From assembly GCA_002633005.1 (NCBI GenBank), contig NMRA01000891.1, positions 42,917-77,771 on the forward strand: a stretch of 34,855 nucleotides of DNA, written 5' to 3'. Every line of letters starts with the position of its first letter. The stretch's first letter is position 1. Below are positions 33,065-34,855 of this stretch, piece by piece. The DNA is from Phoronis australis. Taxonomy: Eukaryota; Phoronida; Phoronidae. The position numbers and the translations under genes are program-made. The notes under the pieces were generated by a model. That model was not told the origin of the DNA. It made no database searches and saw only the letters and a program-made list of their open reading frames with translations.

Positions 33065-33579
33065 CCGAAAATAATCGCAGATTTGAAGCATCCTATTCTT
33101 AAAACATCTGGTTTATAATGTCGAATGTTTCTACGTTTGCAAGCAGACAACTCATGCCACGTAAGTACGTACACTTTATTCTTACTGCAAAATGTTAATT
33201 TTTATTTGAGGTCGAAATATAAAACTTCTCTGTTGAATATCTTAATTCAATAACTTGCAGTTCTACGACTCTGGAAGCATATTGTGTTGAATTTTATTGT
33301 GAAGGCTAGACATGTGCAATGNCCGAAAATAATCGCAGTTTTGAAGCATCCTATTCTTAAAACATCTGGTTTATAATGTCGAATGTTTCTACGTTTGCAA
33401 GCAGACAACTTATGCCACGTAAGTACGTACACTTTATTCTTACTGCAAAATGTTAATTTTTATTTGAGGTCGAAATATAAAATTTCTCTGTTGAATATCT
33501 TGATTCAATAACTTGCAGTTCTACGACTCTGGAAGCATATTGTGTTGAATTTTATTGTGAAGGCTAGACATGTGCAATG
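33065..33579. repeat. 258-bp tandem duplication with an N at the junction
   Basis: Bases 33065-33321 and 33323-33579 are two 257-base copies differing at about four positions (for example CAGATTT/CAGTTTT, AACTCATG/AACTTATG, AAAACTTC/AAAATTTC, CTTAATTC/CTTGATTC). The only ambiguous base of the window, N at 33322, lies exactly between them. This is the pattern left when two alleles or overlapping contigs are joined end to end. A real recent duplication is the alternative. Confidence 0.9.
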
Positions 33580-34377
33580 ACCAAATATCCGAATAATATG
33601 ATCTTTATTCAAACCCATAACAATACCTAGCATGCACTTGTTAAACGCCATACAGGATTCACAGCGTATCTCCTAGTATATCTCTAAAATGAAATTTCAC
33701 GGGAGACTGCAAGTCAGAAATTTACATACATGTAGGCCACTACTTAGTATTTTTTAAGTCTGGGACATTTACAAAATGATTCATATTAGGTTAACACTGA
33801 CACGTATTAACTGTACCTTAAAAGTAACGATAAGTACTTGACAAAAATACCAACGGTACCACTTGTTGGGATTTTCTGCAAATATATCTCTCCAGGATAT
33901 GAATAACTGTCCGCTCTTTTGTTAAGCGCTAATGCGATACCTGCCGCCTAAAAGCATCATTTCCCACACCCCAACTATGTTTAAATGCACTAGAGGGCGC
34001 CTTTGAAGGTCGGACACGTGAAGACAACGCTCCGTCAATTTTGTTCTTTTTATCCTTCAAAAGTCAGACAACCATCTTGTTTCCTGCTCAACAGCATTCA
34101 TTGTAGTGGTGTCGCTACCTAAGGCCTTCTGGAAACAACATTTCATGAACATTTCGTGTCATTTGGTGAGCTTTCTCTTTCGAGTTTACAGCTATTCCAC
34201 CAAACGTTACATACCGCCATTGTAAGTTTCCCTCAAAACCCCCTGGTGTTTTTGTCTGGTGGTCATCTAGTTAATCCCACCTATGATTGCGTAACACCCT
34301 CCTGAGGTTACCGGCATTTTAGTCAATAACCCTTCTCATTACTTGGAGATTTGTGAATAGAAGCGTCCACAGTCATT
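33580..34377. other. Non-coding; right part likely LINE 5' untranslated region
   Basis: No frame is recognised. The several hundred bases before 34378 are less AT-rich and end close to the ORF1 start, so they are probably the internal-promoter / 5' untranslated region of the non-LTR element. Its left boundary cannot be fixed from one copy. Confidence 0.35.
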
Positions 34378-34855
34378 ATGGCGGATCTTGACCTAGAAAA
34401 GAAACTCCAATCCATGGAAGATAGAATAATTCGGTCCTTTAAAGAAGTCTTCGATGAAGAACTGGGAAAGTTGAAGAACGACTTACAAGCAATAAGACAG
34501 GAAAATCAAGAGTTAAAGAATAAGTTGAATAATTATGAACAGTACTCTAGACGTAACTCGATTAGGATCCACGGCATTGTTGAACAGCCAAACGAGGACT
34601 GCGACCGTATTGTTAAAAACTTCTTTCAGGAAAATCTCAACCTGACTATCGATCTGGATAAGATAGACCGTGCTCACCGAGTAGGAAAAACACCCCCAGA
34701 TACGGCCTCAAGAAGACTAAGAAGTTCTAGTTCTGCAAATCAACCCAACCCTAGACCAATCATTGTTAAGTTTACCAGCTATCGGTGCAGACAAAGTGTT
34801 TTCACTTTGAAAAAGAAACTCAAGGGCACAAGATTCTTCATAAGCGAAGACTTAA
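34378..34855 (+). CDS. Non-LTR retrotransposon ORF1 protein, 5' part
   Basis: An ATG at 34378-34380 opens 159 uninterrupted codons to the window edge. Residues 1-60 are charged and heptad-like (LEKKLQSMEDRI, ELKNKLNNYEQ), a trimerising coiled coil. Next come YSRRNSIRIHGI (about 59-70) and DRAHRVGK (about 98-105), which mark the RNA-recognition-like domain of L1-type ORF1 (Transposase_22). The last part, RPIIVKFTSYRCRQ and LKGTRFFISEDL, leads into the C-terminal domain. In this family ORF1 binds element RNA as a chaperone and works with the endonuclease/reverse transcriptase of ORF2, which would lie beyond the window. The intact frame suggests a young copy. Confidence 0.9.
   Translation, partial: MADLDLEKKLQSMEDRIIRSFKEVFDEELGKLKNDLQAIRQENQELKNKLNNYEQYSRRNSIRIHGIVEQPNEDCDRIVKNFFQENLNLTIDLDKIDRAHRVGKTPPDTASRRLRSSSSANQPNPRPIIVKFTSYRCRQSVFTLKKKLKGTRFFISEDL

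Overview
This is metazoan nuclear DNA, AT-rich by eye, sparse in coding sequence and heavily loaded with transposable-element debris. The evidence is phase 1-1 fibronectin type III (FN3) exons with consensus splice sites, a non-LTR retrotransposon ORF1, BEL/Pao and Ty3/Gypsy pol relics, tRNA-derived SINEs and several MITE-like families. There is no operon structure, and most open frames are short and chance. This mix suits a marine invertebrate (for example a hemichordate, echinoderm, cephalochordate or cnidarian), but the sequence alone does not fix the phylum. A single N at 33322 sits in the junction of a near-identical 258-bp duplication, which suggests a gap-filled or haplotype-merged draft assembly.

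Layout. 1-346: a perfect hairpin, then a palindrome-rich hAT/MITE-like end. 347-3237: no recognised gene. 3238-3382: a MITE-like fragment whose relative lies at 10702-10845. 3480-3584 and 4489-4515: a possible plus-strand exon pair. 4692-5090: a 0.4-kb inverted-repeat element. 5736-6510: a broken BEL/Pao integrase. 6590-6780: a tRNA-derived SINE on the minus strand, with a damaged second copy at 11165-11320. 7722-7973: an FN3 exon on the minus strand. 8446-9831 and 15451-16836: two copies, both 1,386 bp, of one inverted-terminal-repeat transposon in opposite orientation. 13512-13693: a GC-rich, 12-bp-period repeat with a strong hairpin. 18181-18331 and 21790-21899: candidate terminal coding exons on the plus strand. 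19044-20199: a 1.16-kb inverted-repeat element with a smaller MITE nested inside. 22000-24290: a candidate spliced minus-strand transcript without an evident reading frame. 24934-25101: the C-terminal zinc-knuckle scrap of a non-LTR reverse transcriptase, followed by a 31-bp minisatellite at 25318-25503. 29500-30480: a decayed Ty3/Gypsy RNase H region with a possible LTR. 32286-32528: a second FN3 exon on the minus strand. 33065-33579: the 258-bp tandem duplication. 34378 to the end: an intact non-LTR ORF1 running off the window.

How it fits together. The two FN3 exons share strand, phase, size and a cysteine pair, so they are probably modules of one large (or tandemly duplicated) cell-surface gene whose introns have filled with mobile elements. 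The other host exons are predicted only from splice signals and open frames and are not identified. I found no convincing undescribed functional system. The most informative features are the equal-length opposed transposon pair, the SINE pair with a clear Pol III promoter, the FN3 modules with their cysteine pair, and the GC-rich hairpin array.
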